27,824 nucleotides of DNA from Treponema sp. UBA3662 (GTDB lineage: Bacteria; Spirochaetota; Spirochaetia; Treponematales; Treponemataceae), in contig DFJV01000058.1 of NCBI GenBank assembly GCA_002373205.1, positions 7,293-35,116 of the forward strand, written 5' to 3'. The notes under the pieces are model-generated. The model was given only the letters and a program-made list of their open reading frames with translations. It was not told where the DNA came from and did not search any database. The position numbers and the translations under genes are program-made. Of the stretch, positions 7,902-16,075 are shown in pieces (positions within the stretch are counted from its first letter, which is position 1; each line of letters starts with the position of its first letter).

Positions 7902-8939
7902 ATGAAAAAGATAATGCCAACAGCTGTACTTGCCACCATCTGCCTTTGTGCGGCCAGCCTTTTTTTTACTGGTTGTAAAAAAGACCAGTCGCTTAACGAA
8001 CGGAGCATGTATTTTTGGAAGAGCAGCTTAAAGCTAGACCAGGAAGAAAAGTCTTTCGTAAAAAAACACAATGTAAAAAAAATCTATGCCAAGTTTTTTG
8101 ATGTTGTTGAATCAAACAGCGGCAAAATTGATGAATACGGGCTGTCACCAATTGCAACTCTCAAGTTTGAGGAAGAGCTTCCAAGCGGCGTGCAGATTGT
8201 TCCGGTTGTGTTCATAAGCGAAAGTTGTCTGGATGGCAACAGCAAATACTATTTTAAATTTGAATTGCCAAAGCTTCTTTCTTACCGCGTACTCCAGATG
8301 TGCGAAACCCATGACATTCCGGTAAAAGAAGTGCAGATAGACTTTGACTGGACGGAAACAAACCGCGAAGACTATTATGAAATGCTTGAAGAATTGCGCA
8401 AACTCCTTGCGGAAAAAAATGTAGCGCTTTCCGTTACGGTACGCCTCCACCAGCTAAGGATGGAAGAGCCGCCCTGTGACAGCGGGGTTCTGATGCTTTA
8501 CAACACCGGCAACTTTAGGGACATCAACTGCAAGAATTCAATTCTTTCCTATGAAGATGCAAGCCCTTATATTAAGAATCTTTCGTCTTACAAACTGCCG
8601 CTCAGGCTTGCTTTTCCAAACTTCAGCTGGTACCTCTGCTTTAAGGGTAATGAATTTGCCGCCATTTCCTACAATGTGGACACCAGTGACAAAAAATCAT
8701 TTAAGGACAAGGGAGACGGAAGTTTTTCCGTGCTGCAGGAAATCTATCTTAAAAACTGCTCGCTTACGGAAGGAGATACAGTCCGCTACGTAAAAGCTGA
8801 TTTTGAAGAAATTTCAAAGGTTTTGGAAGAAATAAAGCAGGTGAACAAAGACCTTGCCAGCAACAACATTCTATTTGACTTGAACAGCCGTAACCTTAAG
8901 AACCTTGGGGGAAGTGAATATGAAAAGATTTTTAACTAG
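7902..8939 (+). CDS. Exported lipoprotein with probable TIM-barrel domain, unknown function
   Basis: About 345 residues. Signal peptide II with lipobox FFTGC places the mature N-terminus at Cys25. The body has alternating strand-helix pattern. VKEVQIDFDWT (about 141-151), then SVTVRLHQL (about 177-185) and GVLMLYNTG (about 195-203) resemble consecutive strands of a glycosidase-like TIM barrel, with Asp147 and Asp149 at the end of a strand. I do not recognise a named family. I have a vague memory of similar lipoproteins in Bacteroidota next to a large helical partner like the gene that follows, but cannot verify it. The start is the ATG at 7902, with GGAG at 7892-7895; ATGs at 7890 and 7899 are alternatives. 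The end overlaps the next gene by 20 bases. Confidence 0.75.
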   Translation: MKKIMPTAVLATICLCAASLFFTGCKKDQSLNERSMYFWKSSLKLDQEEKSFVKKHNVKKIYAKFFDVVESNSGKIDEYGLSPIATLKFEEELPSGVQIVPVVFISESCLDGNSKYYFKFELPKLLSYRVLQMCETHDIPVKEVQIDFDWTETNREDYYEMLEELRKLLAEKNVALSVTVRLHQLRMEEPPCDSGVLMLYNTGNFRDINCKNSILSYEDASPYIKNLSSYKLPLRLAFPNFSWYLCFKGNEFAAISYNVDTSDKKSFKDKGDGSFSVLQEIYLKNCSLTEGDTVRYVKADFEEISKVLEEIKQVNKDLASNNILFDLNSRNLKNLGGSEYEKIFN

Positions 8940-11040
8940 TGCTATTTTTGCAACGGCCATGGCATTTTCCTTTGCATGTGGCCCATATTGGATGACTCCT
9001 GTAGACTTAAAGTCCCTCTACAACGTAACCCCTAGCTGCAACAATAAAGTTAATTTCTATACCAGCGTATATTGGACAAACTATAACGAGATTGGTGCTA
9101 CGGAAAGCGACCTTAACAAGCTGATTGCGGAAGGTTCCCAGGCAATAGAAACCAGCGTTAACCCGATTGCAAAAGCTTTGCGCCAAGGTGGGAACAAAGA
9201 AGACATCGAGTACTTTAAGATTCTATGCGATTACTATGCCAAGGGCTGCGTAGACACCAAAAAGATGCAGGAATACGGTGACTGGTATTACCCCACAAAA
9301 GAGGAATACAAGAACTGGGGCGTGGTAAAGTCCAAGCTGCTAAAGAAAATAGAAGAGTATGACGGTGAAAGGCTTGCAGACCGCTATGCCTATACCGCAA
9401 TGAAGATTTACTTTGACCACATGGATTTGGACGGCGCAAACAATTACATCAATACTCATAAAAAGGAAATGGAAAGCCTTAAGGAATCGCCTCTTTACGA
9501 CATGTGCAGAAGCCTTTACGCAGGAATCCTTTACCGCACGGGTCTTGAGGCAAAAAAAGCGGCAGAAATCTATGCGGAAATAGGTGACATTGAAAGCCTT
9601 GAGTATATGGGAGCCTTTGGTGACGAGGTTTATGACCAATTGTATTTTATATGGGAAGACAACAAAAATTCCCCCTTGCTGCCATATCTTTTGGAAAGGG
9701 CTGTGGCGCGCCCTTCTTCTACGGACAAGGCACTCTGCGACTTTGCAAATTCAGTGGCCAATGATGCCGACTGCAAAAACCAGCAGATGTGGAAGTGTGC
9801 TGCCGCCGCAATACATTCAAACCCGCTTTCAAAAGCCTACGATGTGTCTGCCGCGTTAAAAGAGATTAAGGAAGCAAAAGACCTAAAGGGAAATGCCCAG
9901 TCCAACCAGACAAGCCGCGTGCTTACTTTCTACATCAAGAGCCTTACCCAGAAGGAATGGTCTAACGACTTTGCAAACTATGCCTTGGGTGAATACAACT
10001 GGATTGCTGGTCTTGGAGAAAAGGGCAACAATGCTCTTGCAACCATTACCCTGGAAGCTATAATTCCCCTTCTTGAGCGCTGCGGAAAAAAGAATGTGGC
10101 AGGCCTGCTTTCTATGCGCATAAATCCCTACGAGCCATACTATGTTTTGGATTCCAAGCTGAATTTTTATTCCAACAGGTATGTGGAAATAATGGATGCG
10201 GATGCAACGGAGAAAATGTTCCAAAAACCATCTTCCCCGGACAAATTTGTTGAATGGGTTTATTCAAGCCTTGAATCTTCTATTGCGGAAAAGCAGACGG
10301 AAATTACAGAATACATAGGCACAAAATATCTCCGCGAAGGAAATTTCTCCAGGGCGGAAGAGTTTTTGTCCAAGCTGGATGATTCTTTCTGCTACGAAAA
10401 CCGCGTTTACACTGTTCCTAGATGGTTCAGGGAAGAAAACATAATCAACTCCTATAATAATTTGAATGAATGGACCGACAATGACTATTCTTCTGCCCTT
10501 ACCGCTGAGCAAAAAAATACCCTTGAAGAGTGGAGTAAGGTTAAGAATAAAAAGCTCCAGTATTGCAAGGACATCCAGGCTCTCATAAAAGCATACGAGG
10601 CGGAAAATCTTTCTTCTTCCGACGGAAAATATGAGCTTGCCTATAGAATTGCCGTGCTTTTTGACCAGGCTTCACATTCAGGCTACTGCTGGTACCTGCG
10701 TCAGTATAGCCGTGGAAGCTGGAGATTGCCGCCGCCAGAAAAAGAAGCTAAATGGCAGGGTGAAGAGGGTGGCGACCTTAGCCTTTTTTACAGGAGACCC
10801 TTCTATTTTGAGAATGAGGCAAAGAAATACCTTGCTTTGGCATCAGAAAGCCCGGATCAGGAGCTAAGCTACAAGGCCAAGTATGCGCTTTTGTTCCTAA
10901 GCTATGATGACGGCGACAGCAAGAAGATTGCACCAGCGCTCAGGACTGAATTGTACGAGGCTCAGCAGCAGGGATTGCTTTCTGGTGAGATGGCCCGCTG
11001 CGATTTGCTTGCTGACTACACGGCAAACAGCTGGTATTAG
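8920..11040 (+). CDS. Large exported helical-repeat protein, unknown function
   Basis: About 706 residues, starting at the ATG at 8920 with a GGGGGAAGTG ribosome binding site. The N-terminus MKRFLTSAIF with a hydrophobic core to FAC at Cys20 is a signal sequence, possibly a relaxed spirochaetal lipobox (SFAC), and the mature protein starts near CGPYW. The rest is almost entirely amphipathic helix in TPR/Sel1-like spacing, for example AAEIYAEIGDIESLEYMG and AEEFLSKLDDSF, but no strict TPR consensus is visible. A conspicuous aromatic patch, SGYCWYLRQYSRG, lies near residue 588. The gene overlaps the lipoprotein gene upstream by 20 bases, so the two are probably translationally coupled and act together. 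I cannot assign a function. Confidence 0.75.
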   Translation: MKRFLTSAIFATAMAFSFACGPYWMTPVDLKSLYNVTPSCNNKVNFYTSVYWTNYNEIGATESDLNKLIAEGSQAIETSVNPIAKALRQGGNKEDIEYFKILCDYYAKGCVDTKKMQEYGDWYYPTKEEYKNWGVVKSKLLKKIEEYDGERLADRYAYTAMKIYFDHMDLDGANNYINTHKKEMESLKESPLYDMCRSLYAGILYRTGLEAKKAAEIYAEIGDIESLEYMGAFGDEVYDQLYFIWEDNKNSPLLPYLLERAVARPSSTDKALCDFANSVANDADCKNQQMWKCAAAAIHSNPLSKAYDVSAALKEIKEAKDLKGNAQSNQTSRVLTFYIKSLTQKEWSNDFANYALGEYNWIAGLGEKGNNALATITLEAIIPLLERCGKKNVAGLLSMRINPYEPYYVLDSKLNFYSNRYVEIMDADATEKMFQKPSSPDKFVEWVYSSLESSIAEKQTEITEYIGTKYLREGNFSRAEEFLSKLDDSFCYENRVYTVPRWFREENIINSYNNLNEWTDNDYSSALTAEQKNTLEEWSKVKNKKLQYCKDIQALIKAYEAENLSSSDGKYELAYRIAVLFDQASHSGYCWYLRQYSRGSWRLPPPEKEAKWQGEEGGDLSLFYRRPFYFENEAKKYLALASESPDQELSYKAKYALLFLSYDDGDSKKIAPALRTELYEAQQQGLLSGEMARCDLLADYTANSWY

Positions 11041-11136
11041 CCTTTAATTGTTGATTTTTGCCAATGCTCTCTTAAATTCAAATAAAATATTCCGATATAT
11101 AGAAGGAACAGAGTAGTTTTTTTTGAAAAAATGGGG

Positions 11137-11148
11137 CATAATATGAGT
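11137..11148 (+). promoter_or_regulatory. Candidate -10 element inside the annotated start region
   Basis: CATAAT (11137-11142) lies 6 bases before an in-frame ATG at 11149, the spacing seen at other units here. No good -35 is found at 16-18 bases. It may be coincidence, but if real the protein would begin MDVNNSEDF. Confidence 0.25.
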
Positions 11149-12564
11149 ATGGATGTAAATAACAGTGAAGATTTTGGCGCAAAATTCTTAGCCGCTCTCA
11201 AAGAAAAGGAAGCTTGGTTAAATTCAACGCTGCTTCCAAAAATTCATGATGATTATAGGCTTCACTTGACTTGTCTTAACAATTTGGTAGAGGCGCTTAC
11301 AAAGAAATCCCTCATAACTCCAGACCCCTACCAGAAAGACAAGAAAATTACGCAAATTCAAAAGCCGGAAGAGTCCTCTTTTACCGATAATGAACGCCCT
11401 GTTAAGCTTGGATTGCGTATCTGTGACTACCAGAGCATGATTGACTATGTCTGCAATTACATGAAGTTCAACACCGACCAGCTGAATTTGGACAAGGTTC
11501 AGCGCCTTATGGATTTGAACGGAACCTTCCAGTGGGCAAATTTGACTGCAAATTCCCCAAAAATGAACACCCAGGCATTGGCTGTTTGCATTGGAACCCT
11601 AAAGACAGGTGCCCAGCAGCTGCAGATTGCAATGATTAACGACAGTGTTCACAAGACCATAGAGGCTATGGCAGAAATTTCCTCTGGACTTAGGCAGACG
11701 GCAGACTTTATTCGTGAACGCTACAAGGGTGAAGTTAGAAAGAATGTCATTGCAAGCGACAAATTTGATGTTTCCAAGAAGGTTAACCCAACAACTTATC
11801 TTTCTGAAATAAAGCGCCTCTTCCCTTCCGTTATGGAAAAGCGTCCATTCTCCAATGAATTGATAGAAGAAATCATTCAGGAGGATATAGGCGAAAATAA
11901 GGTTGCCATTCAGAAAAAGACCCTGGATAAGCTTCGCATAGAAGAAACAAAGGTTGTTGCAAAAGAGACCGGCCCCAATACCCATGAAGTTCTTATGGAA
12001 GCAATCCGTAACCTTGGCACTACTTCCGAGCAGTACGAGCAGGTTCTGATGAAGATTGTTTCTAACAACAAGGTTCTTCAGGGCGGGCGCAATAGCTTGA
12101 AGGACAAGGTTATCCGCTTTATCCGCAAGATTTTTGGCCTTCCTGAGCAGCAGATTGACTATTCAATCGTAACAACAGATGCCGCAACCCACGCAAAGAA
12201 GCACGAAAGCTTGAATTATACCGAATTTGTAAGCAACTTGGCAAAGCGCAACAAGTTCTACTCTGGTATTGCAGTCAAGAATTCAATAGCATACAATCAG
12301 ATTTCTTCCCAGGACGAAAAGAAGGCTTTGGCATGGCTTAATAAGCAGATGACGGAAAACAGCCGTATTCAGGTTGTGCTTGCGGGGCTTGACGCTTTCT
12401 TTAAGTCTTCCGTATCCGTTTTGGACAGACCAAAAATCAAGGGAATTACGATGGAACTTACTTCTTTAAAGAACATACTCGTAAAAACCAACCAGTTGCG
12501 TGCGGAGTATGTTGCATATATAGAAGAAAAGGAACAGATGAGGAAATTAGGAATTACTGAATGA
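11143..12564 (+). CDS. Cytoplasmic helical protein of unknown function
   Basis: About 473 residues with no signal peptide or membrane segment, so cytoplasmic. Mostly predicted helix, charged, with a basic patch KDKVIRFIRKIFGLPEQ near residue 325 and a helical C-terminal end (EYVAYIEEKEQMRKL). I do not recognise a domain. The start is ambiguous: in-frame ATGs occur at 11131, 11143 (GGGG six bases upstream) and 11149 (leaderless option). The stop codon overlaps the start of the following binding-protein gene in an ATGA arrangement, so the two are made together. That coupling of an apparently cytosolic protein to an exported binding protein is the main clue to its role. Possibly specific to spirochaetes, which is an inference from failing to recognise it. 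Confidence 0.7.
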   Translation: MSMDVNNSEDFGAKFLAALKEKEAWLNSTLLPKIHDDYRLHLTCLNNLVEALTKKSLITPDPYQKDKKITQIQKPEESSFTDNERPVKLGLRICDYQSMIDYVCNYMKFNTDQLNLDKVQRLMDLNGTFQWANLTANSPKMNTQALAVCIGTLKTGAQQLQIAMINDSVHKTIEAMAEISSGLRQTADFIRERYKGEVRKNVIASDKFDVSKKVNPTTYLSEIKRLFPSVMEKRPFSNELIEEIIQEDIGENKVAIQKKTLDKLRIEETKVVAKETGPNTHEVLMEAIRNLGTTSEQYEQVLMKIVSNNKVLQGGRNSLKDKVIRFIRKIFGLPEQQIDYSIVTTDAATHAKKHESLNYTEFVSNLAKRNKFYSGIAVKNSIAYNQISSQDEKKALAWLNKQMTENSRIQVVLAGLDAFFKSSVSVLDRPKIKGITMELTSLKNILVKTNQLRAEYVAYIEEKEQMRKLGITE

Positions 12565-14201
12565 AAAATAAACGCATTTTTTCTTTGGTCACTTGTTTAT
12601 GCCTTGCTATTCCGGCAGTTTTTGCGCAGTTTAATTTTAATCTTCCAAAAACAAAGAATACAGCTCCAATTCCGTCTTTGCAGCGGGTTCTTACCATTCA
12701 GGATATGGTGCATGAATATGACCTAAATCCTTATACTGCAAGCTATAATTCGGAAGCCCAGCTTTTTACGGCCTTGTATGAAGGGCTTTTTTCCTACGAT
12801 CCAATAACACTTGATCCTGTAAATGCAATCTGCGAAACATACAAAATCTCACGCAACAAAATGCGCTGGACCTTTACTTTGCGCAAAGGACTAAAATTTA
12901 GCGACGGAAGCCCACTGAATGCCTCTGCAATCCGCAACTCTTGGCTTAGCCTGCTTGCCACAAAGAACGCTCCCTTTGCATCTCTTATTGACTGCATCGA
13001 AGGTGCAGAAGCATACCGTACAGGAAAAGGCTCTGCAGATGATGTACGCATAATTGTCCGCGACGAAGAGACTCTTGTTGTTCACCTTACCGAGCCAACA
13101 GAACACTTTCCCCGCATTCTTTGCCACCATGCATTTTCTGCCGTAAGCAAAAAGAAGAATGTCTTTTCCGGACCTTTTGTAATCAGCTCATACAGCAACG
13201 GAGAGCTTAAGATGGTAAAGAACATGAACTATCGCGACGCTGCGGCTGTTCAGCTTCCTGGAATTACGATACGCCAGGGGGACGATGCAAAGGAAAATGC
13301 CCATCTTTTCAATACCGGGGAGGCAGACTGGGTAACGGGAGACGTTGATGTAGAAAAGATTCTTAACAAGGATTCAATCAATATAGCCGGTGAATTTGGC
13401 ACTACATTCCTCTTTTTTAAGCAGTCCAAGAAAATCTGGAACACTCAGGAATTCCGCACTGCGCTTTTGGAAGCCGTACCCTATGACGAGTTAAGAAAGG
13501 ACTATGCGGTAAAGGCAAACTCTTTGGTCTATCCGCTTTCAGGTTATCCCTCTGTTATAGGCTGGGATGATTACGACCCGGAAGATGCCCTTGAGCTTAT
13601 GAATATTGCCCGCAAAAAAGTAGGCCTTTCTTCTTCGGACATTTTAAAAATCAACTTCAGCATAATGGATTTGGATTACATGAAAAGCTGGGCTGAAGTT
13701 CTAAAGAAGGCTTGGGCGCCTCTTGGAGTAGAGCTGGTTGTAAGCGTTGATGGCAACTTTACTACTTATGTTAACAAGATAAAAAATTCTCCGGCAGACT
13801 TGTTCATGTATTCATGGATTGGGGACTTTGCAGACCCTACAACCTTCCTGGAGCTTTTTAGGAGCAATTCCACGCTGAATGTTTCTGGTTATAAAAACAG
13901 CCGTTACGATGAGCTTTTAAAGCAAGCCGCCGGTACTGCAAAGCAAAAAGACCGTTTTGTCATTCTTGCAGAAGCAGAGCAGGTTATACTTGATGATGCA
14001 GAAATAATTCCAATATCACATCCGGTTTGCATGCATGTTATCAACACGAATGTGATTGGCGGTTGGAAGAGCAATGCCTTGGATATTCACCCTTTTAAAT
14101 ATCTTTACATTAAGGCGGAAGAAACTGATGTTCCTAATCTTGTTTCTTATCCTTTGCAGCCGTTGCCTGGGCAAGGACGTCTTCCAAGTTCACGCTTATA
14201 A
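12561..14201 (+). CDS. Family 5 (OppA/DppA-like) extracellular solute-binding protein
   Basis: 546 residues, the usual size for oligopeptide-binding proteins. The signal peptide runs to about AVFA (residue 22) with no lipobox, so the protein is probably free in the periplasm. Family signatures include LFTALYEGLFSYDPITLDP, RWTFTLRKGLKFSDGSPLNASAIRNSW (residues about 94-120), FSGPFVISSY, and DLFMYSWIGDFADPTTFLELF near residue 415. These proteins capture peptides, or sometimes nickel or sugars, for an ABC importer. No permease or ATPase genes adjoin it, so it must use a transporter encoded elsewhere or act as a sensor. It is coupled by an ATGA overlap to the cytoplasmic gene upstream. Its last 68 bases overlap the convergent lipoprotein gene, and the C-terminal tail after the fold (LQPLPGQGR) is likely disordered. 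Confidence 0.88.
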   Translation: MKNKRIFSLVTCLCLAIPAVFAQFNFNLPKTKNTAPIPSLQRVLTIQDMVHEYDLNPYTASYNSEAQLFTALYEGLFSYDPITLDPVNAICETYKISRNKMRWTFTLRKGLKFSDGSPLNASAIRNSWLSLLATKNAPFASLIDCIEGAEAYRTGKGSADDVRIIVRDEETLVVHLTEPTEHFPRILCHHAFSAVSKKKNVFSGPFVISSYSNGELKMVKNMNYRDAAAVQLPGITIRQGDDAKENAHLFNTGEADWVTGDVDVEKILNKDSINIAGEFGTTFLFFKQSKKIWNTQEFRTALLEAVPYDELRKDYAVKANSLVYPLSGYPSVIGWDDYDPEDALELMNIARKKVGLSSSDILKINFSIMDLDYMKSWAEVLKKAWAPLGVELVVSVDGNFTTYVNKIKNSPADLFMYSWIGDFADPTTFLELFRSNSTLNVSGYKNSRYDELLKQAAGTAKQKDRFVILAEAEQVILDDAEIIPISHPVCMHVINTNVIGGWKSNALDIHPFKYLYIKAEETDVPNLVSYPLQPLPGQGRLPSSRL

Positions 14202-15369
14202 AACCTGAACGGCCAGTCTTGTAAAAGATGGTTTGTTCCCATGCAACATATAAATAGTTTCCGGCAATTGCAACTTCTCCATAGTTGTAGCCAGCCGGCA
14301 TTAACGGTAGTCTGAACGCAACGGTCTGCGAGTCGGCTGCCGTTTTTTTTATGTAAGTTGTTCCGTCTGCAAAAACACAAGCAACGTAGCCTGCAAGGGG
14401 GGCCTCTATTCCGTGAGCACTAACAGGAGATGCCCCGTTCCCGCTTTGGTAGTAGCTTAGCGGTGTTGTTCCAGATTCATCACGCCAGATAAGATAGAAT
14501 GGGAATTCGCTGGGGATTGGGGAAAGCAGTTCCTTTACTTTTTCCGGGGCAGAATTGTATAGCTTTGGCAGAATAAGCTTTTTGTAATCGTCTTCGCTTG
14601 AAGGCTTAAAGAGCAGCATGTCTTCCGTATTCAGGGCAGGCGAAAGTTCAGAAAGCTGAACGTAGGGTTCCCATGTAAAGTATGAGAATTCAAATCGGTT
14701 TGCATCAGGCTTTCTTTTTGCAGAGCAGGCCCATGTCTTTCCGTTCCACACGTAGCCTGTTACCTGATCTTCTCGTGCCAGATGAAGGTTTTCGTAGGAC
14801 ACAAGCGGAAAGAAAAGCTTTGCAGACGGATTGAATTCAACCAGAAAGGGCCTGTGGGTTGGCTTTTGGGTTGGTTCTGCTGTTTGCGAAAAGGGTTCCT
14901 GTAGCTGGTTAAAAAAAGTGCTTTTGTAAAGATAGAAAATGGGAACGCCCTTGCTAAAGACCAGAGAGTCTGCGGTTTCGCTTGTAAAAATGGAACGGTC
15001 TTTAAAAAATTCCACTCCATCGTTTTTTATTGCCAGAATTCCTCCGTGGTTTACAAGTGCATAAGCTTGGTAGGAATTTGCTCCTCCTTCGGTCGATGGA
15101 ACGCTTCCCGCAGAAGAGATGCGGACAGCCTCTGTCCATGGCTTTTCCGGCACAGCAGGTGCCTTTTGCGGAAGGTCGCATTTTTCGAATCCGTCTTGGG
15201 TAAAATAGTACCAGGTGTGGCTTTTTTGTACTGAGCGCAGTTCCATCAGAGTGCCGTCTTTTTGCTCACTCTTCTTTTTAGCGCAGGAGACTGATGAGAA
15301 AACAAGTATGGTCAGGCCTAAAAATATTGGGAATCTGTAAGTTACGGCTTTAATATCAATAATTTTCAT
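14134..15369 (-). CDS. Lipoprotein of unknown function
   Basis: 411 residues. The signal peptide ends in SSVSC, giving a lipidated Cys29, followed by a charged AKKKSEQKDG linker. The body is rich in aromatic and beta-prone segments such as YQAYALVNHGGILAIKNDGVEFF and YGEVAIAGNYLYVAWEQ, suggestive of a beta-propeller or beta-sandwich, but I see no clear repeat and do not recognise the family. No catalytic motif is apparent. The start ATG at 15369 has no Shine-Dalgarno but lies 6 bases after TATAGT. The 3' end overlaps the convergent binding-protein gene by 68 bases. Another lipoprotein gene lies 43 bases upstream on the same strand. Probably surface or periplasmic. Confidence 0.72.
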   Translation of the reverse strand: MKIIDIKAVTYRFPIFLGLTILVFSSVSCAKKKSEQKDGTLMELRSVQKSHTWYYFTQDGFEKCDLPQKAPAVPEKPWTEAVRISSAGSVPSTEGGANSYQAYALVNHGGILAIKNDGVEFFKDRSIFTSETADSLVFSKGVPIFYLYKSTFFNQLQEPFSQTAEPTQKPTHRPFLVEFNPSAKLFFPLVSYENLHLAREDQVTGYVWNGKTWACSAKRKPDANRFEFSYFTWEPYVQLSELSPALNTEDMLLFKPSSEDDYKKLILPKLYNSAPEKVKELLSPIPSEFPFYLIWRDESGTTPLSYYQSGNGASPVSAHGIEAPLAGYVACVFADGTTYIKKTAADSQTVAFRLPLMPAGYNYGEVAIAGNYLYVAWEQTIFYKTGRSGFISVNLEDVLAQATAAKDKKQD

Positions 15370-15404
15370 TGCATTACTATATATTAGATTTCGGCTTTAT
15401 TCCA
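15370..15404 (-). promoter_or_regulatory. Promoter of the 411-residue lipoprotein gene, predicted leaderless
   Basis: On the minus strand, TGGAAT (15404-15399), 17-base spacer, TATAGT (15381-15376), 6 bases, ATG at 15369. The -35 is weak (three of six). It separates this gene's transcription from the lipoprotein gene upstream. Confidence 0.45.
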
Positions 15405-15412
15405 CCGTAACA

Positions 15413-15994
15413 TTACCTAAGCCTTATGTCGCTTTTTTTGAACTTGCCGGAAGAAATTGCCTTCATAATCCGCTCCTTGTCCAAAAGCCATGGATCTGCT
15501 GATTTTTCAAGACATGTTTGTTCAAACTTTTGCCAGTTAAAGCGCGTAAGAAATTCCTGTACGTCTGTTGCATTCCCGCAGGAACTTCCCATGTAGAGTG
15601 AATACAGGACGGAAGCCGCAAATCCGTTTTGAAAGGAAAGCTCCGTGTTAAGTGGAAAAATTGCCCCCGTAGGACGCGGTATGCCTTTGTTTTCCCTGTT
15701 TGGAGCGCAAGGAAAAACTGGTTCTGCAAAAAAAGAGGCAACCCGGTTTTTGCATACTTGTGCCTTGATTGTACTTCCAGACGGAATCATCTGCATTTTG
15801 CCGCAGTTGATTCCGTCGCTGTATGCCATGTTCCAGAATTCAACAGGAAGATAATTTCCATCGGAATCCATTGTACAGCAAGGTAGCTCTATTCTTACAT
15901 CTTCTTCGGAAGAATTGACCGCCTGCACTTCGCTGCATCCTAGGATTAGGAATAAAAGTGCCGGTGCAAAAAAGAAATTTGTTTTATTCATCAT
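15413..15994 (-). CDS. Small lipoprotein of unknown function
   Basis: About 193 residues. The signal peptide has lipobox LILGC, with the lipidated cysteine near residue 20. The mature protein has several further cysteines (CC in ELPCCTMDSDG, plus INCGKM, QVCKN, FPCAPN, SSCGN, QTCLE), so it may be held by disulfides in the periplasm. No family is recognised. Two adjacent ATGs (15994 and 15991) could start it; the frame stays open to 16159, but the added stretch is hydrophobic, AT-rich and overlaps mscS. There is no ribosome binding site; TATATA at 16004-15999 is 7 bases before the second ATG. It is divergent from mscS, and the 411-residue lipoprotein gene follows after 43 bases. Confidence 0.65.
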   Translation of the reverse strand: MMNKTNFFFAPALLFLILGCSEVQAVNSSEEDVRIELPCCTMDSDGNYLPVEFWNMAYSDGINCGKMQMIPSGSTIKAQVCKNRVASFFAEPVFPCAPNRENKGIPRPTGAIFPLNTELSFQNGFAASVLYSLYMGSSCGNATDVQEFLTRFNWQKFEQTCLEKSADPWLLDKERIMKAISSGKFKKSDIRLR

Positions 15995-16066
15995 ATAATA
16001 TATATGCTTTAAAAATTCAAAAAGGTAGAAAAAAACGTAAATTTTATATATTATTGTGTTTATTGC

Positions 16067-16071
16067 GGAGG
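16067..16071 (+). promoter_or_regulatory. Shine-Dalgarno of mscS
   Basis: GGAGG four bases before the ATG at 16076, fixing that start. It is one of the strongest ribosome binding sites in the window and contrasts with the nearby lipoprotein genes that have none. Confidence 0.75.
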
Positions 16072-16075
16072 AATT

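Noticed and set aside
9215..9639. Long open frames on the strand opposite the 8920 gene and similar ones elsewhere
   Set aside because: They lie wholly inside confident genes, have no ribosome binding sites or domain signatures, and are rich in codons mirrored from the real gene.
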